A stretch of 64,000 bases of DNA from Opisthocomus hoazin (taxonomy: Eukaryota; Chordata; Aves; Opisthocomiformes; Opisthocomidae): assembly GCF_030867145.1 (NCBI RefSeq), contig NC_134442.1, positions 4,541,001 to 4,605,000 of the forward strand. The letters are read 5' to 3'. This document shows, one piece after another, positions 23,131-35,460 of this stretch (position 1 is the stretch's first letter; every line of letters starts with the position of its first letter). The position numbers and the translations under genes are program-made. Under the pieces are notes generated by a model, which had not been told where the DNA came from, did not search any database, and was given only the letters and a program-made list of their open reading frames with translations.

Positions 23131-24109
23131 CCAGAAAGTGACAGGGAGGGATCTCCTTTAAGCCTAATGAGGTAATGGATTCAACCTCATAATTCAAGGC
23201 ATCTCATCCTGGGTTTGAAGTCCTGGGGCCACAAAAGGACTCAGGTCTCTCTCATGCTCACTACAAAACCCACAGGAGGTGGGATTCCTCTTGCCTCAGT
23301 TCAGATGGGCACCAAAACAGGCACCTGCATGGCAGCTCCTTTTCTCAGTTCCCTTGCTAATTATTTGAGGTGGAGGGCAGGAGGAAGATGTTCAGACACA
23401 GTCACCTAGTGACACGTTTGGTTCCAGAGGTGACCAAGATGCATTCTGGTAACTGCAAGCTCTAATGGAGCAGTTCATAGAGACAGGGCAGCATCTGAGG
23501 GCAACTTCCTGGAGGCTGGTGGGATAGGCCTTTGGTCAGCAAAGATGACAGAAGGTGCCCACATTTAAGACAACTGAACCTGTAACTATTCCTTATGTCC
23601 AAGGCTGCCTAAGGATGTAATCAGATGATGAAATGGAGTCCTGTGGTACAGGGAGAGATAAGTGTTCTCTATGAGCTGTATTTTCTACATGGTCTTAAAA
23701 GTATAATTGCATTTGTCTAAGGTGCATCCTTTCATTGCCTAACCTCATTCAGGGCAGCTGAATCTTCATTTCATTTACAAATCCAGGCCTGCAGTGCTAT
23801 CTGAAATGCCAGAGCTCTCTAGGATAACAGCATGCACCTGTCATGGACAGCACAGGTCCTACACAGGAACCCCATCTCCATTCAGACTCGTTGTGTGACA
23901 GGCACCACCCAGGGCATCTCACACAGATTTGGTGCCTGATGACCAGTGACTGAACACCACAACTGCAGTGACACACTTCTGTCCCTTCTCTACCCAGTGG
24001 ACACAGGGCAGTGCATGACCATCAAGAACATCACAGCAGGGTCTGCTCTTGAGGACATTCCCTCTCAAACTCTGCTGGATCTTCTCTCACCCATTGTTTA
24101 ACCATCCCC
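23131..24109. other. Intergenic, no recognised gene
   Basis: Nothing identifiable. The region has ordinary composition and only short frames. Confidence 0.45.
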
Positions 24110-25545
24110 TCGATGGTACAATCATGGATCGGGCTCTTGATGATGTCCTGGCAAACAGGGGAGGTCCCAGGTGACTGGAGGATTGTCATTGTAACACCCA
24201 TTTACAAGAAGGGCCAGAAGGAGGATCCTGGGAACTATAGGCTTGTCAGCCTGACCTCGGTGCTAGTGAAGATCACGGAGTCATTCATCCCGAGTGCTCT
24301 CACCGAGCATGTGAGTGACAACCAGGGGATCAGGCCCCAACCTGATCTCCTTCTATGACCAGGCGACCCACCCAGTGGATGAGGGAAAGGCTGTGGCTGT
24401 CGTCTACCTGGACTTTAGTAAGGCTTTTGACACTGTTCCCCACAGCATCCTCCTGAAGAAAACAGCTGCCCATGGTTTTGATGGGTGTACTCTTTGCTGG
24501 ATAAAGAACTGGCTGAATAGCCGAGCGCAGAGAGTGGTGGTGAATGGTGCCAAATCCAGCTGGCGACCAGTCACAAGTGATGTCTCTCAGGGCTCATTTT
24601 TGGGTCCGGTCTTGTTTAAAATCTTTATCAATGAGCTGAATGAGGCGACTGAGTGCTCCCTCAGCAAGTTTCCAGATGACACCAAGCTGGGTGGGAGTGT
24701 TGATCTGCTTCAGACTATGAAGGCTCTGCAGAGGGATGTGGACAGACTGGATCAATGGGCCGAGGCCAGCTGTATGAGGTTCAGCAAGACCAAGTACCGA
24801 GTCCTGCACTTGGGTCACAACAACCCCATGCAACACTACAGGCTTGGGGAGGAGTGGCTGGAAAGCTGCCCAGAAAAAAAGGACCTTGGGGTCTTGGTCG
24901 ACAGCTGGCTGAACATGAGCCAGCAGTGTGCTCAGGTGGCCAAGAGGGCCAACGGCATCCTGGTTGGATCAGGAATAGTGTGGCCAGCAGGAGCAGGGAG
25001 AGGATCGTGCCCTGTACTCAGCACTGGTGAGGCCACACCTCGAGTACTGTGTTCAGTTTTGGGCCCCTCACTGCAAGCAGGACATTGAGTTGCCAGAGTG
25101 TGTGCAGAGAAGAGCAATGAGGCTGGTGAAGGGTCTAGAGAACAAGTCTGATGAGGAGCGACTGAGAGAACTGGGGCTGTTTAGTCTGGAGGAGGCTGAG
25201 GGGAGAACTTATTGTTCTCTACAACTGCCTGAACGGAGGTTGTATTGAGGCAGATGCTGGTCTCTTTTCCCAAGTAACAAGCGATAGGATGAGAGGCAAT
25301 GGCATCAAGTTGCATCAGGGAAGGTTTATATTAGATATTAGGAATAATTTCTTCACTGAAAGAGTGGTCAGACATTGGAATAGGCTGCACAGAGAGGTGA
25401 TTGAGTCACCATCCCTGGACATGTTCAAGAAAACATGTAGATATTGCAGTCTGGGACATGGTTTAGCAGGCATGGTGCTGTTGGGTTGATGGTTGGACTT
25501 GATGATCTTAGAGGTCTTTTCCAACCAATGATTCTGTGATTTTCA
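24110..25545 (+). mobile_element. CR1 LINE with RT remnant
   Basis: This is the 3' half of a CR1 non-LTR retrotransposon. The RT region is readable at 24113-24358 and 24315-25088 in two frames, with [28 protein letters not shown] and [17 protein letters not shown]. The catalytic box reads FPDDTKLG where FADD is usual. Frame changes near 24340 and 25000 break it. The element ends with the CR1 tail (CCAATGATTCTGTGATTTT). It is a dead copy. Confidence 0.92.
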
Positions 25546-26599
25546 CAGTGTGCCTGGATTGCAGGATGTCCACACCCAAGGACATTTTCAACATCACTTC
25601 TTCCTTCCTGAGATCAGCTTTACCTCCACCACAGTCCCTCAAGGCTGCAGAGCCACAGCAGAGAGCATACCCCTCTCCTGGCCTTGCCAAAAGCAGGGTT
25701 TGCTCTCTTTGTGGACACCTCCTTTCTCCTTTACATTTCCAGCTGCCATCCCCTCCAGCATGTCTCTGCTCTGAAGCAAAGCCTTTGCACACACAAGTCC
25801 TTGGGAACTTGGTAGCAGGTTTCTTTCTGTAAGTCTGCTCTCCACCCAGACATGCCACAGCTGAGGTGCTGGAGCCCAGCCATGAACCAATGGCCTCAGC
25901 CTGGGGCACAGAGAGGAGGAGCTGGAGACCTGCAGGCCATCTCTTCATCCCACTTGGAGGGAAGAATAGCTGAAGCATGTTGAGACAGCTGACATGACTG
26001 GGGACTGTGATGGGTGGCTACAGGTTGATCAGGAGAGACAGGTCAGAAAGATCAGGAAGGAGGTGTCCCATGTGTGAAGGAGATTCTTAGATGTGTGGAG
26101 CTCCTCTATGGGATGAACAGGCTGGGTGAGCACTTGTGGTTGAGGGTTAGAGGAGAGACTGGTAAGGGTGACACTCTGGTGGTGATAAAGAACGAGTTAA
26201 TGTCCCTTTGCTGACTTTAATTGCCTTGGCATTTACTGGAAGGGAACCACAACAGCATGCAAATTGTCCTAGAGGTTTCTGGGGGGTCTTGTTCAAACAC
26301 AGCTTGGGACACCAATCTTTGTAGCTCACCTGTCAGGCTGATCAATATTGGTGATGTTCATATTCATCTGTTACTCAAAAAGAAGGAAAAGCTGCTTCAA
26401 GGGTGAAAAAAACCAGTATCAACCTTGACTGTCATGACCGTGAAATAGTGGAGTCTAATCTCCCAAGGAGAATGAGAGCAGAAGAATGCAGATGCTGTGC
26501 TTCAAAGTATCAGATTTTGGCGTAGTCTTGTGACTTCTGTTGGGGGACCCCATGTGACCAGCATAGAAGGGCAGCAGAGCTCAGCACAGCTGGTCTTCC
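25546..26599. other. Intergenic, no recognised gene
   Basis: No gene or clear repeat seen. Confidence 0.45.
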
Positions 26600-27175
26600 A
26601 GGACAATGTCTTTGAAGCAGGAGACTGTGCATGTCAGTAGTCAGGACAATAAGCAGAGCTATCAGGAGAGAATCTTGGGGAAACAGAAGACTTATGGGAA
26701 AGCTCCACAGAAAAAAGGAAGCATACGAGAGCTGATAATAAGGACTGAAACAAAGGAGGAATTCAGAAATGTGCTTGGTTTTAGAAAAAACAGAGCTCTG
26801 CCAGAGTTGACACTTGCATGGGAGTTCAAGGCCATAACGATGAGCTGTTACTTCTCCAGAAAGAGTTAAAGAAGAAACAAAGATTGTGTGTGGCCACTTC
26901 TGAATTCAGGAAGAGCAGATGTTGATAGGTCTGAGATTCTTTCTGTCTTCTTTGCCTCTGACTCCACAAGCAAGGTCTCCCAGTTCCAGGTGTCTAAGAG
27001 GACGAACACTAGGCGAGACCCAGCAGTGGATGAAGATCAGATCAGGGATACTTTAGATAAGGTCAAACCTTATCAGCTCATTGGACCAGAGGAGATGCAT
27101 CCAAGGATGTTGAGAGACCAGGCCGATGTCATAGCAGCGCTACTCTGATACATTTTGGAAGTTCATCGTGACTGG
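26600..27175 (+). mobile_element. CR1 LINE internal fragment
   Basis: It matches the CR1 region just before and into RT. Readable stretches include CAGAAAAAAGGAAGCATACG at 26708 and GAGGAGATGCATCCAAGGAT near 27090. Stops interrupt it and there is no 3' tail. Confidence 0.7.
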
Positions 27176-28089
27176 AAAAAACAGAAAGCAACTCTTGCAT
27201 ACATCTTCTGCAGAGACCCAAGGACTGATCAAAGGAGTTGCACGCTGCGGTGACAAAGGCCAGGAGCTGTGTGGCTGGACAGCAGCTCTGTGGAAATGGT
27301 CCTCATGGTCCTTGATTTTCCTTAGGCAAAACAGGAGCCAGCAGCAATGGCAGCCAACAGCATCCTGGGCAGTATGAGCAGGAGCCCAGCCAAAAGCAGT
27401 GATTACCACCCTCTGCTCAGTACCTTTCACACCACATCTTGCACAATGACAGTGAGACAATGGCAAAGAGGAACAGATTCACTGGAGGGCCACTAGGGTG
27501 GTAATCCTCCAGTTACCCTTCAAGTATTTGTGTGATTTCCCTAAGAGTGGCAATATGTACAAGAACAACACCAACAAGAAAAGCATTAATCTGCCGAAGT
27601 ATAAATATCTGCAGGGGAGCAATCTGCATCTGTGACAGCCCCTCTGGGCAATGCCAATGGGATCAGAATTTGCAATACAAGGCGTGATATCCAATCTAAA
27701 AGTACATTTCTGAAGGGGTTCAGATGAAAGGTGATCTTGGAAAAGTCACTCTTTGTGTCCCCAGGAGGCGTGGCCGCTGCTGGTTTCCCTCTCCAGAGAG
27801 TGGCAGAGGCTGGCTGGCTGCTGGCCTTAGCAAATCCTTACAACCATGTCTGAGCCTAGAAATGGTAAACAAGTAGATGATGCCTTCAGGTAGAGGAGGA
27901 GGAAGAGGATTGTTCTGACAACACAGCAGGAAGGAAGTTCCCTCCTGTGCCCATCAAGGATGATACGGACATTTCCATCTGGTGTGCATGCCTCAGCCCA
28001 GGAGATGGGGAATGCCCACTGCTGGGGGTGGCTGTGCTCAGTCGTCCACATGAGCTGACCTTGCTGACCAGCACCCTTGGCTGCAGACT
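27176..28089. other. Intergenic, no recognised gene
   Basis: Nothing assignable on either strand. Confidence 0.45.
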
Positions 28090-28330
28090 ATCCAATTCAA
28101 TGAACTGATAAGGGGGTAATTTGCTAAGTAACCCCTGACTTGATCCTCATCTACTGCTGGCTGTTCTTCTCCAGAGTCCTGCCTTAAAGCTCCGAGGCCT
28201 GGGAGACCTTGCTGGTGTTAACAGAGGCAAAGAGGACACAGAGTATCTCAGATCTAACTACACTTCCTCTTACTAAACTCAGAAGTGTTTCCACACCCTA
28301 TCCCTTTCTTCTTTAACAGTTCCCGATGTA
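28090..28330 (-). mobile_element. CR1-like fragment before module C
   Basis: It is related to 50200-50470 (shared GGCCTGGGAGACCTTGCTGG), where the minus strand encodes a CR1-like YQFMGLEGLHPRVLRE. Its position shortly before a receptor module in both places suggests it was duplicated with the module. Confidence 0.5.
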
Positions 28331-28339
28331 GCAACAGTT

Positions 28340-30330
28340 CAACTTGGTGCCTCTTAATTTTACAAAGATATGCCTGTCCTGGTCTTGCTGTGCTGCCTAA
28401 TGATGGGAAAAGACAAACTGATTCTTGGAGCTAACTCTTTTGATGACAGGAGAAATGCCACTGCTGAAACTAATTGTCTCTCCCCAGCTGAGGGAGGCAA
28501 CTTCAGTGATTGCTTCATCCTGTTTCAGAGCAAGTTGTGCTGGAGACCAAAAGACACCTCGAGGGAGTCGCAAGTGGCTAGAGAAAGTGATGCCTTGGGC
28601 TGGTCCTCTGCTGCTGAGCTGAGCTGGGCTCCTGGGAAGCATGGAGCTCATGACAACCAAGAAGCACTGCAGAGAGACAGCTGTGCCCAGGAGCAGCTCC
28701 TCTGCAAAGCCAAGCAGGGCTGAAGGCACTGCCTGCAGGCAGCAAGGGCAGAGGAGTGAGGCAGACAGAGGTTAACATCTGTCTGGCGTTGGAGGACGCT
28801 GAGAGCTCACTCTTGGGAGGAACCTTCCCAGCCAGTTAGTCTGTGGCTGCAGGACATAGCATCTGCAGATCCTGGGGGGATCTCCTCGAGCTGGCCCATC
28901 GCACAGCCTGCGGGATCTGTAAGTACAACTCTCAGAGATACTCTGGTGTAGGGGAGGAGGACGTGCTGCAGAGCAGGGATTGCCTGCTGCAGCATCCTGG
29001 GGCTGTGTGCTGGGGCCGGGACTCTGCCGCCTGCCAGGGTCAGTGCTCAGCCTGCCCAGGCAGCTCCTGTGGTGCTGCGGGGAGAAGCTCTGGGTGGAAG
29101 GAGTGACCCCCAGCAAGGTGGGGTTCTTCTGCTGGTGAGAGGGTGCTGTGTGCATCAGGGCTGCTCAGAGCTTCAGCTCACTCTCAGAGTATTTCCAACA
29201 GGGGGTTTCAAAGAGAAGATCAGGACGAGGTTTGCTATAAAGATAAGGATTTTCCTGGCTCTTTGCTTTTCAATTTCCTTCACTTGGTGCATGGGAAAGG
29301 ATAAATGATTAAGGAGTTCTTAATTTTGACAACTGAGACTCCAGAACTGCAGCTTGGAGTGGTCAGTCGATCTTCCAGGAGTTTCCTAATGTGCTTTCAG
29401 CCACTCCTCTGCTTATGGACAGAAGTAGCATCACCTTTGCTGGACCCATCAGGCTGAGTCTGACCTGTGCTTTTTCCATCCTGCAAACAGGAACACGCAC
29501 CCAGGCCGTGCCCTGCAAACTGGCAGGTTTCTGGAGGGCCAGGGTGAGTGCACAGGGGTTGGGATGGGGTCTGAGTGCTGACAGGGAAAGACATGGGAAT
29601 GGAAACATCTTGCAGGAGGAAAATGTACAGGAAGCGATCGTGTGATCAGGGAAGGAGTAGAAAGGAAAACCAGAAATGTGATGGGAGGGAGAAATCAGAA
29701 AATTGTGACCAATTCCACATATTGCAGACCCCTTCCTCTGAGCAAGCCCCCTTGCCTCCTCTCCCACCCACCAAAGCCTCTGCTCTCAGGGCTGTGGGCT
29801 CCAAGCCATGAACCACCTCCTCTGCAGCAGAGCTCCAGCAGAGCCGTGGGGCAGCTCTCCAGCCACGTCTCCATTTCTCTGCTGCAGATCACAGGGGCTC
29901 AGAGCTCAACTGCCCGGCAGTGTTGGTGTCTGGGAGGCGGCGTGCACAGCTGGGGAAGGGTGACGGTGTGCTGAGGGCCCGGCTGCCTCTGCCCTGGCTT
30001 CTCTCAGCCAGACCCTCGCTGCATATTTTCTTGTTTCTCCACTTGTCTGTGTTCTTGCTATTGTGACTTCATTCTTGCTGTCAGGCTCTCTGGGGAGGTG
30101 GAGTTTCAGCTGTAGGGTCACAGGCTGATCTTGTGGGTCCTTTCCTGCAGGTGTGTCCATGGGAACAAGTGTCCCAGCTTTCGTCTCCCCTGTGGGTCTG
30201 TAGGCAATACAGTCTGTGGGGCTGTAGGATTAGCTGGTTCTCCCTTCATCAGATGCTATCCTTAGGACACTTGGCTATTTCCTTGAGGTGTCCTTCCAAG
30301 CTCTGAGCTGCCCTCCAGAATGCCAGCCTG
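28340..30330 (+). other. Duplicated module upstream of odorant receptor, copy C
   Basis: Same ordered landmarks as copy A, including TTGGGCTGGTCCTCTGCTGC near 28595 and TCTCTGGGGAGGTGGAGTTTC near 30090. The candidate splice donor is altered to GTTAGT at 28835-28840, the only copy to lose it. It ends about 0.8 kb before OR3. Confidence 0.65.
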
Positions 30331-31152
30331 TCCCCTCACACCGTTTTATTATCTGAAAGCCCCATGGAGAAGGGCAGAGATGCTACAAGGGAGGAAATGC
30401 TGTTGGGTTGGTGAAAGGAGCCATCGCTGTCCTTGGCTAGAAGTGAGGTGCTGAGACCTTGAGAAAAGGTGAGACAATTAGCAGTCTGCACTGGATCCCT
30501 CTGTTTTTGGTAGCACCTGTTTTATTTTTCAGGCTAACACTAGAGTATGATCACTCTCCATCTCATGAAGAACAAGCTGAGGACAGCTAAGAAGAAATCA
30601 GAGGGACAGACCAGCTGCCCTCTTTCTGCACTGAGCCACGAGAAATTCTTACACCTTGCAAGACTCCCTTTCTTCTCCCTGAGTGCAGCAGAAATGCTGG
30701 GGGTTTCTGAAATGCAAGAAAACTCTCCGGGTAAGACGGGGAGAGCTATAAATACCCAAACATTTTCTAACTTTCCTCCGCAATCCCCTCTTCTTAATGC
30801 TGGGAGTGCAGATGGTGACAAGCTCTGCTGCATGAGAAGTGGTTTTATGTGACAAAGTTGAATACCAGGTCCGGCCCCTGCTCTCACTATTACTGAGAAC
30901 TCGTTCCTGAATCAGGGCTAACCCCTCACAGCTAGTGCTAAGAGTCCCTGCTGATCACAGCACACTTGGCCAGCATAAGCCAGAGCTGCAGCAATGGAGC
31001 TGAAGGAAGGTCTCCTGGCAAAGGAATGAGGAGGGAAGATTTTCGGAGAGTTTTAATCTAGGAGACAGGCTTTGATTTTCCTCTGAGAAGTATCCCCTAA
31101 CTATTCATTGATTCTTCCTCTAGGAACAGGACCCCATGCATAGAGGAACCAA
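30331..31152 (+). other. OR3 5' flank
   Basis: Non-coding sequence between module C and OR3. The pyrimidine stretch and AG at 31111-31123 (ATTCTTCCTCTAG) form a likely 3' splice acceptor 29 bases before the ATG. Confidence 0.5.
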
Positions 31153-32088
31153 ATGACTAATGGCAGCTCCATCACCCACTTCCTCCTCCTGGCATTCGCA
31201 GACACATGGGAGCTGCAGCTTTTTCACTTCTGGTTCTTCCTGGGCATCTACCTGGCTGCCCTCATGGGCAACGGCCTCATCATCACCGCCATAGCCTGTG
31301 ACCACCACCTCCACACCCCCATGTACTTCTTCCTCCTCAACCTTGCCCTCATTGACCTGGGATCAATCTCCACCACTCTTCCCAAATCCATGGCCAATTC
31401 CCTCTGGGACATCAGGGACATCTCCTATGCAGGATGTGCTGCCCAGCTCTTTCTCTTCGTTTGCTTGGCTGGAGCAGAGTATTGTCTTCTGACTGTCATG
31501 GCCTATGACCGCTACATTGCCATTTGCAGACCCCTGCACTACGGGACCCTCCTGGGCAGCAGAGCTTGTGTCCGCATGGCAGCAGCTGCCTGGGGCAGTG
31601 CTTTTCTCACTTCTCTCCTGCACTCTGTCAATACACTTTCCATACCCCTCTGCAAGGGCAATGCTGTGGACCAGTTCTTCTGTGATATCCCCCAGTTCCT
31701 CAAGATCTCCTGCTCAGATTCCTACTTCAGGGAAGTTTGGCTTCTTATAATTATTTCATTTCTAGTTTTCGCTTGTTTTGTTTTCATTGTGATGTCCTAT
31801 GTGCAGATCTTCAGGGCTGTGCTGATGATCCCCTCTGAGCAGGGACGGCACAAAGCCTTTTCCACGTGCCTCCCTCACCTGGCCGTGGTCTCCCTATTTT
31901 TCAGCACTGCCATGTTTGCCTACCTGAAGCCCCCATCCGTCTCCTCCCCATCCCTGGACTTGGTGGTGTCCTTCCTCTACTCAGTGGTTCCTCCAGTGGT
32001 GAACCCCCTCATCTACAGCATGAGGAACCAGGAGCTCAAAAATGCAGTCATGAAGCTCATTAAAGCAGTAGTCTTTCAGCAGCAATAA
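31153..32088 (+). CDS. Odorant receptor OR3, OR14-like
   Basis: A 311-residue seven-helix odorant receptor in one open exon, predicted at the plasma membrane and cilia of olfactory neurons, coupling to an olfactory G protein. It has N3-G-S near the N-terminus, the canonical helix-1 GN at 39-40 (the other three have SN), PMYFFL at 56-61, ISTTLPKSM at 72-80, an intact DRYIAIC at 119-125, KAFSTC and NPLIY. Length and C-terminus (KLI...FQQQ) are as expected. It is the best match to the family consensus among the four. The ERV-B LTR begins 547 bases after its stop. Confidence 0.94.
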   Translation: MTNGSSITHFLLLAFADTWELQLFHFWFFLGIYLAALMGNGLIITAIACDHHLHTPMYFFLLNLALIDLGSISTTLPKSMANSLWDIRDISYAGCAAQLFLFVCLAGAEYCLLTVMAYDRYIAICRPLHYGTLLGSRACVRMAAAAWGSAFLTSLLHSVNTLSIPLCKGNAVDQFFCDIPQFLKISCSDSYFREVWLLIIISFLVFACFVFIVMSYVQIFRAVLMIPSEQGRHKAFSTCLPHLAVVSLFFSTAMFAYLKPPSVSSPSLDLVVSFLYSVVPPVVNPLIYSMRNQELKNAVMKLIKAVVFQQQ

Positions 32089-32299
32089 GCTGCCCGTGTG
32101 TCTTCACAAGCGACTTGCAGTGTATCTGGGGAAGCTGCTGTGCTTTGGGCATTTTATCTGTGATAATTCTGTTTCTGCAGGAAAGTCTGCATTCATTCAG
32201 CTTCTCCAGAAACATGAACCCAGCCTGTCTGGCCTGGAGGTTTTTTTACATATATGTCTGGCCTGATGCTACAGGTGGCTTCTCATCTCGTATCTGTCT

Positions 32300-32305
32300 A
32301 ATAAA
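32300..32305 (+). promoter_or_regulatory. Candidate poly(A) signal for OR3
   Basis: AATAAA 212 bases after the OR3 stop, in the context CTGTCTAATAAAAGGG, which resembles the OR2 3' flank. Confidence 0.65.
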
Positions 32306-32635
32306 AGGGAATTTCCTCAATGACTGTGTCTGGGGTTTGGGCTCTTTTCCAATGCTCATGTCAAGAACAGGCTGATTAAATTGCCCCCATGCGGCTGTGC
32401 TGAATTTCTCCGTAGGATGAGGGGAGGAGGGCGTAGGATCATGTGTTATGGAATGGGACTGGAGTTAGCTTTCGCTGGTGGCCTCCCTCTCCAGACACTT
32501 TCAGCACTTCCATTCATTCACTACAGTTTTATGGGTGAGTTTGGCTGTGTGGCCACTTGTATCCTCCTTCTGGGCTCTGTATCTGCATAAGGGAATGGCC
32601 AGCCCTGCTCCACCTCTCTCGTTGTCCAAACCTTG

Positions 32636-33048
32636 TGTCCTGGGTTTGGCCAGAACAGGGTTAATTTTCACCGGAATCCAGGAAGGGGCACAGCCGGGGG
32701 GTGGGGGCTGACCCCACCTGGCCAAACAGAGCCCGGTATTCCATACCATGTGACGTCACGCTGGGTTCCGGTGGGGGGGGGCGGTGCGCCGGGAAGGCAC
32801 TCGCGGCTTGGGGGGGCGCAGCGTCGGTCCTGTTTCGGGAGAGCGGCTGTTGTACGGTTCGTGGTTGTGTTTTCTCCTTATTTGTACCGTTGTTGTTCCT
32901 GTTTTCCCTCTGTTTGCTGTTCTGTTAAACTGCCCTTATCCCGACCCACCAGTTTCTGCCTCTTTCTTTCCATTCTCCTCCGCACGCCGGCGAGGGGAGG
33001 GGCGGCCGCGTGGCGCTTTTGTTGCCGGCGGCAGCCGAAACCAAAACA
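32636..33048 (+). repeat. ERV-B 5' LTR
   Basis: It starts TGTCCTGGGTTTGGCC and ends CCAAAACA before the primer site. It contains a G-run of nine near 32773 and a C+G-rich 3' part (GGGGCGGCCGCG). The length is about 413 bp. There is no partner LTR in the window in the same orientation. Confidence 0.8.
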
Positions 33049-33054
33049 TTAAAT

Positions 33055-33072
33055 TGGCGCCCAGACGTGGAG
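33055..33072 (+). other. ERV-B primer binding site
   Basis: TGGCGCCCAGACGTGGAG begins six bases after the LTR. The TGGCGCCC start is like lysine-tRNA primer sites; the rest is not a perfect match that I can vouch for. Confidence 0.65.
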
Positions 33073-33177
33073 TGGGGATAACGGCAGGGCTGAGCAGCGG
33101 GTGTTAAAACTGCTTTCATAGATTTTGTTAAAATTTATCATACGCATTTACTGTGTTAGTTAAAGTAGCCGGTAAAA

Positions 33178-35170
33178 ATGTTTCTGACTTTGATCAAATA
33201 TCTGTGCTACGTAAATCCTTACTTGCTGTATGTGTTTGTGGCCGTGCTGTTTGTTACCTCGGGAAAAAAGATCAGGATGATGATTTTGCTGTACTGTATG
33301 ATATCGACTTATGATATGATAACATCACTGTGCATGAAATTAGGCTTGTGTTTGCATGCGGCTCTGCGGTCATTTCCGTACCTCGGACCCTATGTCTTAG
33401 ATTTTGTTAATAATCAAACCCAGTCTGTGGGGAAAGCCGAAGGGGATACCTTCCCCCACTCTTTCGCCCCCCCCCTCTCCCTCAGGCTGGTCCTAACTGC
33501 TTTTGAGAATTTCGAGTACCCCTGGGATGCTCAGGGCAGCACTCTCCTTTTGTTATGCCTCCTGAACGGGTTTTGGTTTTTGTTTAGGGCTAAGCAAGTC
33601 GTTAAGAACATCGTGCAGAGACCTGCCCTGGGGCTGGATAGCTGTGAGTGGCTGGGTGTGTGGGACAGCATGGGCAAGTACCTAGGGCAGTGGGCACCAC
33701 CGGTGTTTTTTAAACTCACCCCTGAGGAAGTACAGGATCCGGACAAACTAGTAAAGTATCTGCAAAAAGTGTGCTGCCACCCTGGGAACTCCAGAGAGAC
33801 ACAGATCACCGCAAGGTGCTGGGGTCTGGCCCACGCCTACCGAGCCATGTTCAACACTGTTCAGTGCCTTAAGGGGGAAAGGGGGGGAAACGAAGCAGCA
33901 GGCACTGCGACTGGTGCTGCCCCCCCCAGCCGGCCCTGCAGCCCCTCCAGCCCAGCAGGCAGTCACAGCCCCCCCGACCGGCACCACGGCTGCTGCAGCC
34001 ACAGCTGCAGGGTCTGCCTCGGTTTCCCCAGCGGGCACAGCAGCTGCTCCAGCCCCAGCTCCAGGCACAGGCACAGTGACTGAGCCCAATGACCAACCTG
34101 TGCCGGTAGCAGTCGCCCCCGTAAAACTAAAGAAAGATGCAAAGAGAGCAGATCGCTCCGGGAGGGATGATGATGAGCCAGGGTCATCACGGGAGATAGA
34201 GACAGAGATCATCACCCGGTCCCTGTCCCTGGGCGAGCTGAGAGACATGCGGAAAGATTTCAGCCGCCACCCAGGCGAGCACATTGTCACCTGGCTGCTG
34301 CGGTGCTGGGATAACGGGGCCAGCAGCTTGGAATTAGAGGGCAAGGAAGCCAAGCAGCTGGGATCCCTGGCCAGGGATGGGGGCATTGACAAGGCCATTG
34401 GGAAAAAAGAACAAATCCTCAGCCTCTGGAGGAGACTTCTGTCAGGCGTGAGGGAGAGGTACCCCTTCAGTGACGATTTTGTATGCTATCCTGGCAAGTG
34501 GACCAATATGGAAAGGGGTATTCAGTACTTGAGGGAATTAGCTGTGCGGGAGCTGGTTTACTGTGACACAGACGATGAGCAGGTACCCACAGACCCAGAT
34601 GAACTCCAGTGCTCACAATCCATGTGGAGGAAGTTTGTGCGGAGCGCACCCTCCTCGCATGGCAACTCACTGGCAGTTGTAAACTGGAAAGGTAAAGACG
34701 CACCAACAGTGGATGAGGTGGCTGTCAGACTCCGCCAATACGAGGAAAGTCTCTCTTCCTCCCTTGTCTCAGCCGTGGAGAAACTGGTCAAGCGCCTAGA
34801 CAGGAATATGTCCTACTCCCCACCTGTACGGGCCAGTGTCTCAGCTATTAGGGGCAGGCGTTTCTCTGCTCAGGAGAGGGAATACAGAGGCTATACACCC
34901 CGGGGCACCCTGTGGTTCTACCTGCATAACCACGGAGAGGACATGAGGAAGTGGGATGGAAAACCCACCTCAAGTCTAGAGGCATGAGTGCGTGAGTTGC
35001 GAGGTAAAACAATCACAAAAGGGGACTCTGTTAGGAAAAATGCTGCTCCAGTTTCCAGAAGCCAGCTCTCCAGACCAGGTAGACAGTTTGACCTTGATTC
35101 CGATCCTCTGGAGGGGACCTCCAAGTCATTCTTACAGCAAGTGAGCAGCAAATTCTCTGACGAGGATTAG
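33178..35170 (+). pseudogene. gag: ERV-B gag
   Basis: It begins at the ATG at 33178. The first 45 residues contain two hydrophobic runs (YLLYVFVAVLFVTS, then MMILLYCMI), unusual for a Gag N-terminus. The frame then changes within a run of eight C near 33918-33927, entering an Ala/Pro-rich linker (33914-34120), and continues to a capsid-like part with EIITRSLSLGELRDMRKDF and a WLLRCWDNG stretch. A TGA at 34985-34987 ends the open frame; the fragment at 62984 has CGA at this codon, so this is a CpG-type nonsense change. The same frame then runs on to 35170. I see no zinc knuckle. Confidence 0.78.
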
Positions 35171-35229
35171 AGGGGCCCTGCCTCCAGCCAGGTGGAGGAA
35201 AGGGACAACCGTGTCTATTGGACGGTGTG

Positions 35230-35460
35230 GATTCGGTGGCCTGGCACGTCAGATCCACAAGAGTAGAAAGCTCTGGTGGACACTGGTGCACAGTGTACTT
35301 TAATGCCATCAGAGTTCAAAGGGTCAGAGTCCATTTGCATTTCGGGAGTGACAGGGGGGTCCCAAGAGCTGAGTCTACTGGAGGCTGAAGTGAGCCTCAC
35401 TGGGCAGGACTGGCAGAAGCACCCCATTGTAACTGGCCCCGAGGCTCCGTGCATCCTTGG
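35230..35460 (+). pseudogene. pro: ERV-B protease
   Basis: The aspartic protease site ALVDTGAQCTL is at about 35270-35300, with a later CILGIDYLR. A TAG stop lies four codons before the active site (near 35264); the homologous fragment ERV-F has TAT there. The protease runs straight into RT in the same frame. Its role would be polyprotein cleavage. Confidence 0.75.

Noticed and set aside
33748-34398. 216-codon minus-strand frame opposite ERV-B gag
   Set aside because: Shadow of the GC-rich Ala/Pro linker and capsid coding sequence on the other strand.
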